DNA of 64,000 nt from Cordia subcordata (lineage: Eukaryota; Streptophyta; Magnoliopsida; Boraginales; Cordiaceae): NCBI GenBank assembly GCA_028554755.1, contig JAPTOF010000005.1, positions 12,684,001 to 12,748,000 on the forward strand, given 5' to 3'. The stretch's first letter is position 1; every line of letters begins with the position of its first letter. The position numbers were made by a program, and so were the translations under genes. The notes under the pieces are model-generated. The model saw only the letters and a list, made by a program, of their open reading frames with translations, searched no databases and had not been told where the DNA came from. Positions 47,142 through 59,400 of the stretch are shown here, piece after piece.

Positions 47142-50100
47142 CTAGTTTGATAAGACCTCTTAGCCCCTTGTCTGGTATATTTATATTGCACAATTTTGCA
47201 ATGCAGCCAAAAGAATTTCATAATTAAAGTGATATATATATATATACACACACACATATATATATAGCTGATCTTGATACCAAGGCCTGTGCTCTTCTAG
47301 TAGAGAAATTCTAAATGGCAGCGTATGATCTAGATTGGTATCAACGTTTCTCCTCTCTTTGACAGATATTCAATACAATGATGAATCAATTCCAATGATC
47401 TTTTTTACCTAATTACCTGCATCACTGTGATAATTAATCTTCTTTCATCATACACTTGAGTTTGACAAAATTAGGGATAGCTTATGTGGTTAAGACTATC
47501 ATCCATTATGTCATATTTTTCTTATTTTGGGGGTTACAGTTGCAAACAATAATACAGAGAAACACAAAGAAAGAAAGATGGCAGACTGATACTTCCCTGA
47601 CCAAATGTCACACATGATGCCAGAGCCAGTATCAAAATCAGAAAGTGCTTCCCGTGTGTGAATTAGCAATTAAGCTTTGTGGTAATTCTCCATCTTTTTC
47701 CTCCTTATTTTGCTGCCCCCACCCTCTCACTAACACACAATACATTCTCCCCTTTCCCCCCAAACCAACAAAAAAAAGGGATAGCACAATTTAAGAGTAA
47801 TACCTCGACGCAAAGATTTTGGCCTATGGTTTTTGAAAGTTAACATCCTGATAAGTGGTAACACTTTAATCACATTGAGTAGTGACCCTGCTATTTTCCT
47901 GTGCCAGTGTAGCTAATGAGCTTTAACTAATACTATTTTCTTTTCCCCTTCAGGAACAGAGGGAACAATCTCTGCTCAGTGGAAACTGAGAAAAGAAAGA
48001 ATTCATCTAAACACATAATGAGAAAAAAAAATGATAATAAACTTAATAATAAAAACACATAATGTGGGAATATATAAAGAAACATATACTCACCATTGTA
48101 AACTTGAAAAATGATTGTAATTTTTTCAATGAATTTTCTATTATTTAAAAAGAGAAAGTATTTGAAAATTATTAATAGTCATTGCATGTTTTAGTTCTAT
48201 AGGAGAGAACTTCCACATACACTGTGTGAAATTGTGCAAAACAATAAGATAAGAAGGTGAAATTGTCGAGACCACAACTCCAAAAATGAGATTGGGTACA
48301 ATTCCATCCAAAAACTAAAACAAAGTTGCAGAGAATTAAAACCAAGCATATAAACTTCACAAATTGAAGTTTCGTGGGATTGGGTGCAAATAGAATTTTC
48401 AAAAGATTGAGAGCATAAAAAGCATGCTTCCATCAAAATATTAGTTTTAACCACCGCTTAACGCAAAAGCACTTTCTTGGCAACACTACATAAATAACAC
48501 TTATAAGTTAAGCTGCCATATTACATAAAACATAGAAGCACACTGTACACTGTGGGCCATAAGACAAGTATGTCAGCTTGCAGAAGATTTGGAACACCTT
48601 GACTTCTTTTCATTCAGAACTTGTATAGATAAAGTTTCGAGATGCAACTGTTTTCTGGTTCTTTTCCTCAAATATTTCTTTAATTATTGACAATTTTATG
48701 CTTCTAATTTTAATTTCTTTTTTCCAGTGAGAATACATAGATGCTTAGCTAGTCCTACAGTGTGACATCAAAGTCTCCTTCTCGTGAACTAACTATGCGA
48801 AAAAGCAATGCCTTGAGATATTTGACAATTTTAAAGCAGTCTCACATTTGCTTCTGCTCACTATGAAGGGTTTTTTTTTTTTTTTTTCTCACAGTGTTCT
48901 GCTACAGAATAGAGTTAAGGCCTTAAGTTTTTGAGTCCCTGAAATAGGCAAAATATAATAATCAAGCTAGAGCACGAACTTGGACATCCTTAAACAAGAC
49001 AGGAGAAATAAAAAAGGAAAATGCAAAGAGGACATAAAGGTTTTGATACAGAATTTGAAAGCATGTATTAGAAATACATGAAACACAATTAGAAAAATAG
49101 TAAGGAAAAGGAAAGGTTTCCGACAAATTATTTATGGGAACTTGTAGTCAAATTGATTAAGCAATGTCATCGTAGTATTTAGTAAGATAAAGTGAACTTG
49201 TTAGCAGGGCAATTGATGAAGAACTAAACTACAGACAATTTCATTTACGTGGGAATGCAATTACAAATTACAGTTGCCATGCCTCAGTGTGAGTACGGTC
49301 AAAGACTGAGAATGGATTACTTAGGAAAAATCTATACACAGTGCTTGTTCAGGCATTCATATACAAAGTTACAAAACCAATTTCAGTGACAACCTTCAAA
49401 CAAATTAATAAATTGATCCACCATAATAAACTTGGTCCAAGATAAAAATATTGATAATATCAAAGCAAAATAATAAGCAAAACAAAAAATTAAAAAATTA
49501 AAAGTAGAAAAATTATCAAGTGCAATTCATTTCCTTTTACTACAAAATATGACAAACTGGTTAACCAAAAAAAAAAAAAAAGTAGTTATAAATGAATTCA
49601 CACATACATACACATGTAAATATCACAGATACACGTTTCTGGATCCATTTATCAACTTAGAATACACATGATCACATGCGTAATATATAAATATGCGTGT
49701 ATGGTAGATCTAAAGAGAAAATTGTTTAGGAAAAGGAAAGAACCTGCAAGGCCTTCATGAAGGACTTGCTCTGCTACTTCCAATTATTACACCTTCTCTA
49801 AGTATGCTATGCCAAAGTTGAATACAAAATGTTGAGGATGAGTTAACAAAAGATTCAACTTTTACCCATATTACTCTCAAACCATAGCATACCACATCCA
49901 AAAATATGAAACAGAGAGCATCAAAACAGCAAGAATTGTTACAAATAAATAAAAATGACAAAAATAGTACTCTTCTAGCCTTGATAATCTCAAAAACACA
50001 GTTTGCATACAAAAGATCGAGGCTTTAGTAACAAAGTACCAACACTTCATGGAATACTACATCTCACATACATAAAAAAAGAGCATGAAGATAGCAAGAA

Positions 50101-51371
50101 AATTAAAATAAATGATATATTGAGACCTCTGCAAAAAAATATATATATAATACCACCTTTAAAAGATTTAATTTTTACCCATATTACATCAATTCATAGC
50201 AAATACATCAATATACACGTCTAAAGCATATGGAAGAAAGCAAAAAAGTGCTGCAAAATAATTAAAAAAATTGATATATTAACACCTCCTCTAATAATGC
50301 TGAGTCTAAAAAGCAAAATTATCTCTTGCCTAGAATCAAAATTGAAAAATGATTACTCTCCACACATTAAAATTCTACAATAGTGATCAGATCAAAATTC
50401 AATATTTTCACATACAATTAACTGAGAAAGAGCATAAAACACCACTACACAAGTCTCTTCCATTATGCTTTGGGTTCGAAAAAGGACCAGAGTTAGGCTA
50501 CCATCTTGCACTTTGCAAAGTACATTAGCAAGAAAAGATATATAAAGCAACATTCCATAAGTAACAGAAAATCTATACATGCACAAAGTGAAGTGAAAAT
50601 GGACAATAAAGCAACACCCACATCAAGAAGCATGTACATTCATATTTTTGCATCACATAAAAATGGGGCTAAATGACATATACCAAGATCTGGTTTAGAG
50701 TGAGTCAGGCTCAATAGGTTATTGATCAGGGGATGGAGCACCGGCAATTTTGGACAAAAAACAGCCCATTTCTAAATGCTTTACATGGACCAAAAGAACA
50801 AAAAAGCACCACAAATTCTAGTTACACACTCATTGCGTGTCCTTCTTCTTTACTCCCCCTCACTTTTCTCTGGATTCTCTTTATATCAAAAGCTTCAAAG
50901 CTCAAAAAGGTGTCAAGAATCAAAGGAAAAAATTGGTCTTTTTGAGGTCAATTGAGTGAAGAAAAAGAAGGGTCTTGTGGGATGCTCTTTACAGAGAGGA
51001 GCGCAACAGAGAACCAGGTCACACACAAACACACACATCTACACTAATTTACAAAGGCAATAAAAAAATAGCAAAAATCTACTGTCAGGGCATATGTTGT
51101 TACTTGATCAATTGATGAAAAAGAGAGAAGTTGGGTTATGGTGGCAAAGAGCATTTGTCAAAGCAAGAGGTGGCAAGCGCGGTGGAAATGCCGAAGCAGA
51201 AGATGGCAGAAAACCTGAACCATAGGAAAAAAGGACAAAAAAGTGGGAGCAGGGCAAAACAGCATCGTTTTGCAACGGAGGAGTACGACGAAGACTTGAC
51301 ATCGTTTCAATGCAAAACCACGTCGTTTTTGAACTACGAAGACCAAGCTGTTTTGGCAATTAGTACGTATA
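47142..51371 (-). mobile_element. Helitron-like unit A
   Basis: The minus-strand 3' end is CTAG (47145-47142) before T, with a small inverted repeat TAAGA-GG-TCTTA five bases inside. The 5' end is placed near 51371 (ACTAATTGCCAAAACAGC, compare ACTAATTGTCAAAGCA in C and D). No captured gene is recognised; 49790-50590 holds degenerate repeats sharing TTTTTACCCATATTAC and ACACC(T)TCTCTAA. Confidence 0.4.
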
Positions 51372-51422
51372 GTAACAGTAATAATAAAATAATAAATAAT
51401 AAAATAAAATAATAACACTCAT

Positions 51423-51430
51423 TCTATAAA
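51423..51430 (+). promoter_or_regulatory. TATA box before the repeat-containing ORF
   Basis: TCTATAAATAGC is followed by a CT-rich leader (TTCTCTATC, TTTCTCCCTC) and then GCAATGGCG at 51589, an arrangement typical of a plant pol II promoter. Confidence 0.45.
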
Positions 51431-51588
51431 TAGCACTCATCCAAAATTCACTCATTCAATAAATAACAAATTTCTCTATCATCTTTTTCACTTTTTCAAA
51501 ATCTTCCATTAATCTTCCAATTTCTCCCTCTTATCATTCTCCATTAATCTTCGATTAAATCTTCTCACATTCTTATCTCACCTCTGCA

Positions 51589-52188
51589 ATGGCGGATATC
51601 ATGCTGACGCTGATATCATTCGGCAAACTGATGTTCAAACCAATCTGGAGTTCCGATAAACGTTTCATTGGTATATTTGCATCCGTGGATATTATCTTCC
51701 ACGGCAGCAACTCCAGCTCTTATTTGAGCTTGGCCGAATTCAAGAAGATGATTTCACTAACGGAATATGAGTTATACCTATAATGTGATAAAGAAAAAGT
51801 TGTAGGTATATTAATTCGTCCAAAGAGTGAAGAGAAAGATACTGGCGGTGCATTCACAGCTGATAATTCTACCGATGATGCTGTGTTCACAAACCTCTTC
51901 CCTAAGATTAAAGAGCAAGATACTAGTGCTATATTCACGGCTGATAATTCTACTGGAAGTGCTGTGTTCGCAAACCTCCTCCCTAAGATTGAAGAGCAAG
52001 ATGCTGGTGTTGCATTCACTACTAATAATTCTATCGGCGACATTGTGTTCGCAAACCTCCTCCCTAAGATTGAAGAGCAAGATGCTAGTGCAAGACAAGC
52101 GCATGCTGACTGTCAATGTTGTGTCTGCAAAGGTTGGAAATTGGATGTAGACGTCTTTATTCTGACAAAGTGCAAGGACGTGGATTAA
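51589..52188 (+). pseudogene. Unrecognised ORF with three 27-residue tandem repeats and an internal stop
   Basis: One frame runs from ATG 51589 to TAA 52188 (199 residues) with a single internal TAA at 51781-51783. The first part (MADIMLTLISFGKLMF...) is not recognised. The second part has three 81-bp repeats whose products follow the pattern FTADNST--AVFANLLPKIEEQD. The C-terminus has a CQCCVCKGW cluster. It could be a remnant of a transposon gene: it sits between Helitron-like unit A and an LTR-like tail. No function is proposed. Confidence 0.45.
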
Positions 52189-52204
52189 AAAAATAAAAAT
52201 TAAA

Positions 52205-52315
52205 AAACAACAACAACAACAACAATAACAATAATAATAACAATAACAATAACAATAATAAGAATAACAATATCAACAACAACAACAACAATAATAATAA
52301 TAGTAATAATAATCG
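52205..52315. repeat. AAC/AAT microsatellite
   Basis: About 110 bp of mixed AAC, AAT and AATAAC units directly after the repeat-containing ORF. Confidence 0.88.
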
Positions 52316-53384
52316 GTCAAGTGAAGCTCAGGTATTATTCTTCCATTTGTCTTTATGAGTTCTCCATTTGTTTGTAGCATGCTGCCACAAAGATAAATAA
52401 TTGCGGGTTTTAATATAATGTTTTTGCTCCTTTAGGCTTTATTGTAAATGTAAATAAACGTAAATAAAAATAATAAAAGAAAATTCTAGCAAAAAGAAGA
52501 AGAAAAAGAAAACTTAAACAAATTACTACCTTGCATGTTTACCACGTGTGGGTGTGTTAGTGTGTTATGTGTGATGTGGAAGTACTTTATTTATCGCGGC
52601 TCCAGTGGACAATTATGTGATATATTATGTAATGCATTATGTGCAATGTGAATCCATTTTTATCCAAGTTGTAGTGATGTGGAATTTATATATGATGTGT
52701 TATACGTGTGGTATGGACTTATATAAAATTATATTATGGCTTTGCTAGAGTAAATATAATGTAATATATTGAGAAAAAGCCTTGAGGATACTCAGCCTGG
52801 CGTGATATCTGTTGGAAAAGGCCTTAAGGATGCTCGGCCTAGTGTGACATGTGTTGATGGTTATGGTTTTATATGTGATTTGTATATACGTGTGATTATT
52901 GGTATGAGCTATGGGATTTGCCATGTAGTGTGATGTGCCTTGGGCTTGAACATATTGTGCAAGATACCTCCTCTTTGCATTGTGCTTCACTTTATATTTT
53001 GTTTATGTTTTATGGTTAGTCCTGTAGTTCTCTTTACTGGGACTACCCTGACCCCAACTCTCGATATCCAGCTTGCTGAGCTTTTGTAGTTTATGCTTTT
53101 ATCTACTTTGTAGGGGTGGCCAAGGAATCCGGGAGAGAGAGCCCTCACACTTGTTAAATGTATTCTTTCAACTTTGAATTTTAGTATTATGTATTTGTAT
53201 AATTTGAACCTTGTAATTAATTGGTTTTGGTGGCTTAGATAGCTATGATGGAAATTCTTCTCGTGAGTTTAGTTTCTGTTGAAGTGTGTTTTGAGCCTTG
53301 CGGGCTTAAAAAGAGAAGTCTTCTTAGGCTCATGGCGATTACGACCCCGAATTCAGGTGGTAGAATTTGGGAGTGTAACATATA
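52316..53384 (+). repeat. Possible LTR-type repeat remnant (Gypsy-like tail)
   Basis: The 3' part has ACGACCCCGAATTCAGGT and ends TGTAACA, sequence frequently seen in plant Ty3/Gypsy LTR ends. Inside is a ~44 bp tandem pair (GAAAA(A)GCCTTGAGGATACTCAGCCT-type at about 52770-52857). No internal coding domain or second LTR is visible, so limits and class are unsure. Confidence 0.3.
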
Positions 53385-54640
53385 CAATGTATTAAAAATG
53401 AAAATTTAATTATTCATGAACAAAAATTAATATATAAATATTTAATTTTGAATAAAGCCCATATGTTCTCAAGAACAAAAATAAATAGAAGAGATTGATA
53501 AAAATTATCTAATAATTGATAAATTATTTGTATTTCAAATATTCAATCAAATATTAGATAAATTTTAAAAATTCCTATAACATCCATTTTATTAGCTAAG
53601 TGAAAAATAAGATATAATACATAACAAAAAGTATGTTGTCTTACACTTGTGAGATACTAGGAACAGATGAGTATTTTTACGCCTTTTCCTATAAACAATA
53701 GTCAACTTTTTATATTTCTTGTATAATCAAATAATTTTGAAAAAAATTAAAATAAAATAGATCGAAGAATATGGGAGGGAAAGGAAATATATATAGAATA
53801 AATTTGATTAAGTAGTTTTTTTTGCATGAATAGAAGGATATAGATTTTTTTTTTTGAAGGAGAAAAATGTATGACATGATGACATGTGAAATAGTCCAAA
53901 AAGATAAAAATATTATTTTATAATGTGTATATGTGTGTGTGTGTATTAATTTGGTTGATTAAAAATAAAATGTTGAATTATGTACAAAAAGCTAAATCAT
54001 GAAATAATCTGTAATTAAAAAGGTAATGATCATTTTAAGTAAGGAAATAAAATCATTGCACGAATAGGACTCTAATTAGTATAAATTTCTTGAATTTAAA
54101 AATATTGCTCAATTAAGATACGAATAAATTAGTGAAAATAAATTTTGAAAGAAAAAAATGCATAAGAAGAGGACAAGTGGCATTTTTAAATATGACATGG
54201 AGTAGGAAGCACTTATTCAAAGGAGTTAAAATATATGATATGGAGTAGGAAGCACTTATTTGAAGGAGTTAAAAGGAAGACGGACAAATCTAAATCTAAG
54301 ATGAGTTGGAAGAGGCACTTAGGTAAAGGTACGCATATATGAGATTGAAATAAAGGGTCTAAATGAGTTTAGTGGTGCGTGGATGGTTGAGATTATCTCT
54401 CTTATATAGGAGAGAATAAAGAATAAGAGGGGATTCAATCTCTACAATATATATTGAGTTAAAGGAGAAAAGGTTTTAAATAGGAATGAGGCATGTTAGG
54501 TCTATATTGTACAACCTACTTAATAAGATAAAAGTTCGTTTGTTTGGTTTAATTTATTATAGTAAATGGATAAATATTTTGTTTTTTTCAGTTTTTATAT
54601 ATAGCAAATGGTTAGTAGTAGTGATATGTTTCTCACTTTC
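53385..54640. other. AT-rich intergenic region with a short tandem duplication
   Basis: ATATGACATGGAGTAGGAAG... GGAGTTAAA is duplicated in tandem at about 54189-54272. Around 54375-54440 there is a weak SINE-like trace (GGTTGAGATTATCTC, GGATTCAATCTC). No gene is seen. Confidence 0.5.
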
Positions 54641-55380
54641 GGGGTCTGTTCGACAAATTTAACTGTTAGAGTAGCTAATAATTGTTTGAGTAGCTGATAG
54701 CTGTTTGGATAGCTGATATCTGTTGTATTTTAGCTATTAGCAGATAGCTGTTTAACTAGCTGATTGAACAAAATGTGTTGGGTAAAATTAGCTGTTAGAG
54801 TAACTGATGAATGTTAAATGACGTAAAAGGATATTGATATCATGTTATTATTATTGTTATTATGATAATTGTAATTACTATTACAATTATAGGAATAAGA
54901 TAATATATTTCATAATTAGATATTTATTTTTATAATTATATTGTAATATTAAAGTATAACTAATTTTTTGATAAAATATTTATATCAATATTACATAAAT
55001 TAATTTTAATAGATTCAAAATTATTTTGTTAAAAAAATGTACTAATAAAACTTATGCTTTTAGTGATGTTGATTATATAGAAATTGAAATTTATTTTTAT
55101 ATTATTTCTTATTTATATTTGTGAAAGAAAAAGTAAAAATATAGAGAGAGATTGGAAAAAGAATAGAAAAATAAAAAAATGCAAAAAGGGTAGAATTCCC
55201 AAAAAAACATGAAAAGCTAAAAGTTACCTGAAACGCTAAAATTTTTAGCTTTTGAGAAGCGCTAAAAGCTACCTAAAAAAGTTACTTAAAACACTAGTTT
55301 AGTGAACCGTAATAATTTAGTAAAATAATGCTTTGACCAGTCAAAACGCTACTTAAAAAGCTGTTGCTGAACACACACTC
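54641..55380. mobile_element. Possible non-autonomous hAT-like element
   Basis: The left end GGGGTCTGTTCGACAAATTTAAC and the inverse of the right end (GAGTGTGTGTTCAGCAACAGC) are loosely similar, like hAT MITE termini. The interior repeats TAGCTGATAGCTGTT and AAAGCTAC units. No 8-bp duplication was found. Confidence 0.3.
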
Positions 55381-56487
55381 GATATCAGAGGTCCTAATGT
55401 TAATTCTTACTAGTTGCAATTGACTTACAGACTCCAATCCAAAAAGAAAAAAAGATGTGAACAAATATTTACCATAAATATGTGTTTTGTCTGAAATTTA
55501 TCATCTTATATAATTAGGAGCTTTATTTCACCTATTTTTCCTTTCAAATTTAGTATTTTGAATTTTTACTACGTTTCTTTAGTTAGATATTTAAATTAAC
55601 CGTTCTTTAAGAATTGGTTTAAAGTTCAATTGCCAACATTATTTCCAGAATGATGGGTTCCTATTTTGGTGATCGATTTTCAAATTTGTTGATTTCTTGT
55701 TTCAATTTTGATTTTAGGTTATGATATAAATAAATAGTTCCAATTTCGAGTGCTTCATTCCCTGAAAGTAGTGAAAAACAACCGATCAGGCTATACTAGT
55801 AATTTGAGAAAATATATTCAAAAAACTCAGAATTACCAACCAGGGAATCCTAAGACACTAAAAAACATTCCTCCCCCAATTAAGATTTTATTCTAACATT
55901 ATCGCTAACATTACATCTCAATCATTTATCCGATCAATTTAATTTCCCTCTTACGATTTGAAATTTAAAAACAAAATGATTATTAGAACAACTATTAGCA
56001 AGGAGATCATATTTTAATCAAAATCATTCAGCCCAATTCTAGCTTCCACAAGGCTTCCTGCATTCTACGATTTTCAACAAAATTACGATCTTCACTAACC
56101 TTTTCTAAGGCATGAAGGGAAAAAACACAATCTTCAACAAACTTGGGGCACAACTAAAAAAGTCATAGAGAAATAGCACAAAATACAGAAAATCACAATA
56201 CAGAAATGGTACCAGTACTGTGCAAGGCATTAAATCTTGTAAAATAGGAATAGAAACATATAGAAGACCAAAAACAAAATTTTTCTCTCATGTCATTTCA
56301 TATTGATAACAGAAGCCATTGCAAATACATGAACGAATTCACTGCCCTACATTTTGGTTCCTACCTATTCCTTCTCGTAAACAATCACTTTACAACGTAA
56401 TTTGTGACTCGAGGAAATATCTTGCTTTTTCCAAAATACTACCCGAAGAGGGAAAAGACAACCAATGGGTTTTATGTCCACTGCCAA
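55381..56487. other. Intergenic / CstF-64 3' UTR side, no other gene seen
   Basis: AT-rich. The part next to 56487 should hold the CstF-64 3' UTR. Confidence 0.5.
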
Positions 56488-59400
56488 CTATCTTGACTGG
56501 CGAAGGAGCTGCTGCAGTTGAACGACCTGTTGTCGCTGATCCAGGGGTAGTGAACTTAACTGCTCTGGAGTTAGATTCAGTACTTGCTGCAGTAAGGCAG
56601 ACTCCACCTCTGGAGTAAGCTGCATCTGCAAGAAAAGAAACAGTAAGCATATTTATCAGTTTCACTGTTTTGTCTTTCTTCATGAAAAACTGAATCCACA
56701 ACTTATCCCGACTTCAAGCTAATGATTAAAAAAATGACAAATCTACACTAACCAAAGTCACACATTATAATCTTCCACCTCCACAATTAAATCAGATATG
56801 AACAGATTAAACCCCATAACATTTAAATTATATACTTCATTCAATAGCAACTGCAAGCAAAAATGTTTAATACCACTAGCAATAAAGTATATAAAGAACA
56901 GAGCATCCATAATATGGAAAGCTTAATATATCAAGATTAAGGATGCAACATTATCAGATCCACATTTTCTTCAGAACTTCGTGTAAGCTTATAAATTAAA
57001 CTCTAGGATGACGGCTATTAACAACTCATTCTTGTTCAGCTAAACATCACAAGTCGGGCTTGCAATGACACCTTACTGTTCCTCGTTAGTAATCCAAGAC
57101 AGGGTAAACATCTTATGTTGTCTATACAGTTTCCAATTTAACCTCAGTTGCTTTTTGTCTGAGAATCTCCCGAGTCTCGACAAAGCAGAATAGTCCACTG
57201 CAGGTAGAGCAGAGTCGGCATAGCTGCCATGGTAGGGAGAAAGGGAAGATGCATCCCTTTTTGTTGGAGGGCTTCAGTCCTTTTAGCTTTATCAAAAGCT
57301 TACAGAGATGTGTATCACCTTTTAAACAGTTGAGATCCTCCATAACTACCATATAAACTAGGGATACTGTTTCAATTTCAAAAACCAGAAAAATACATGA
57401 TATTAACACGCTATGAACCCAAAGGGGGTGCTAGGTAATGTTAGCAGCAAAGCACATTACCGGAGTTCCTTGTTTTTCAGAGTTCAAAGCTGCTCCTGCT
57501 ATGGGTGCCTGATCTTCAGGGAAGCTTTTACTTGAACGGGGTCCTGATACAGAAGAAGCCATATTTATATCCATGGAAGAAGTAATACCCCTTCCATCAT
57601 CCAGTCTCATCAGCTTCGAAGGGCGGATTGTTGGATCAGAACTATTATTAACCATTTTTCCTTGCTCCGATAAACCAGAAGGCAAGGTTATTCTGGCAGA
57701 ATCACCTGTAGCCCTATTTAGGTTGTCCAGCATACCAGATGATGAAGACAAGGAAGGCTGTCACTCGGAAAAGGAAATGGGTATTAGTATCATTTTCATG
57801 TTATATCAACAAGAACTGAGAACATAAATAAGTCTATGGTGAAATTAATTGGACAATATCAAAAGTAATATGAAATCAACAAGAACTGAAAACATAAATA
57901 AGTCTACGGTGAAATTAATTGGACAATATCAAAAGTAATATGATATCAAAGTTTAAGGAGGTGCATATACTGAAATTCACCATTGAATAAGCATGCACTT
58001 CACAAGAAAGTCAAGGGTATATTATGAATTTGAGATGCATGAAGTTCTGAATAAGCACATAACATACTTCATTTTATCTGAAACTATTTAAAAGACGACA
58101 AAAGGGATATCAGTGGATTCAAAGAACATATCACTGTAAATGCAGTTTTGGATCAAAAGTAGAACTTTCCATTTCAGGGGGAAGTAGATGTTTGGACAGT
58201 GTGGAAAGCAAAATCTATCTTTCAATTAGAAATCAGAGAAGTAACTCGTGTGTGTACAGATGCTGGGATCACAACAAACTACTTATAAAGGTATAACGGA
58301 ATTGACTTCATTAGCTAGATGACCGGCCTCTCTACCCACAATCTAGAAGTTCAATCACTTTATCTTTTATCAATAGTTAAATACAAGTATATTCGGAGAG
58401 GGTGCGATAATACATTATAGTTGTAACTTGGAGGTACACATCTTCCATTTCAGGTAGATGCACATTGTTTCCAAGTTCCAACGGCCTTACAAGAAAAAGA
58501 GTTATTCAAGCTGGTTCAGACGGTGAATATGACATGCCAACACGAAGTTTGGGTTCCAGGTCAAAATTAAACTACTTCAATAATTATAATGAAAGTGACA
58601 AGGGTGATAAGACAGTCCATCCTATTGGGACAAGCAGCGCTGGCATTGCACAGCTGAGGCTTGGTGCGTGCCATTATGCCGAGGGCCCCAGAGGTGTGTC
58701 CGACACACCGCAGCCGGAAGCATAGCGATCTCCCCCTAAGGATTGAATGCGGGAAACATGGTCCCTAGTCTCGTTTTCGCCGAGCCTGATTCTCTATGGT
58801 ATGAACGTCTTTGATTGGACGGAGACAGATATATAGAAAATGTGCAGTCACTACATTTTCAAAATAACTAGCTTAAATGTTGTAATAGCAACTTTCCCCA
58901 CTAACTAATTAGGTTACAACCACTGAACACACTTTGTTGACTGATAGTCCACCGATGGCAGACCCTTCAATCAGCATCTAGGAGTCGGAAGCTTTAATTT
59001 ATTCAAAATGGTCCTGAGATAAATGCACAACTTAATCAAGACTTGATTTGATACATCAAGCTTGAGATGCAAACAGCATGTGCAATAGGCATCCATGAAC
59101 TTCCATTTATGCCAATATAGACTTCTCTCCATTTTAACTTTTACAGAAGTCAATCACACATTACAACAAGAACTAGATTTCCGATTTTAGAAATCAAAAG
59201 TTCATTCTCTATTTCTACGTATACTTCGAGACTTTAGGTACCAATTCTTCGGATCTAAATCCAAGATTGACCAATCAGTATCATCTGAGGTTTGGAGAAT
59301 AAGTTCCAAAACTCTTTAAATGCATCTGATGAATTTTAGTTGGGAAATATTTGGCAATAACTGACAGGGAGGATTCTATCAACTGCTTTCCTGGGACATA

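Noticed and set aside
47015..47227. 70-codon plus-strand ORF at the start of unit B
   Set aside because: It lies over the motif-bearing 5' region and crosses the unit A/B border; no homology recognised.
47465..47510. Another SINE copy (GGGATAGCTTATGTGGTTAAGAC)
   Set aside because: Only the A-box half is present, with no B-box and no duplication.
48172..48454. Overlapping minus-strand ORFs in unit A
   Set aside because: Hydrophobic, Cys/Phe-rich translations of AT-rich DNA with no domain.
54375..54475. SINE copy
   Set aside because: Box-like sequences are weak and no target duplication was found; only mentioned in the intergenic entry.
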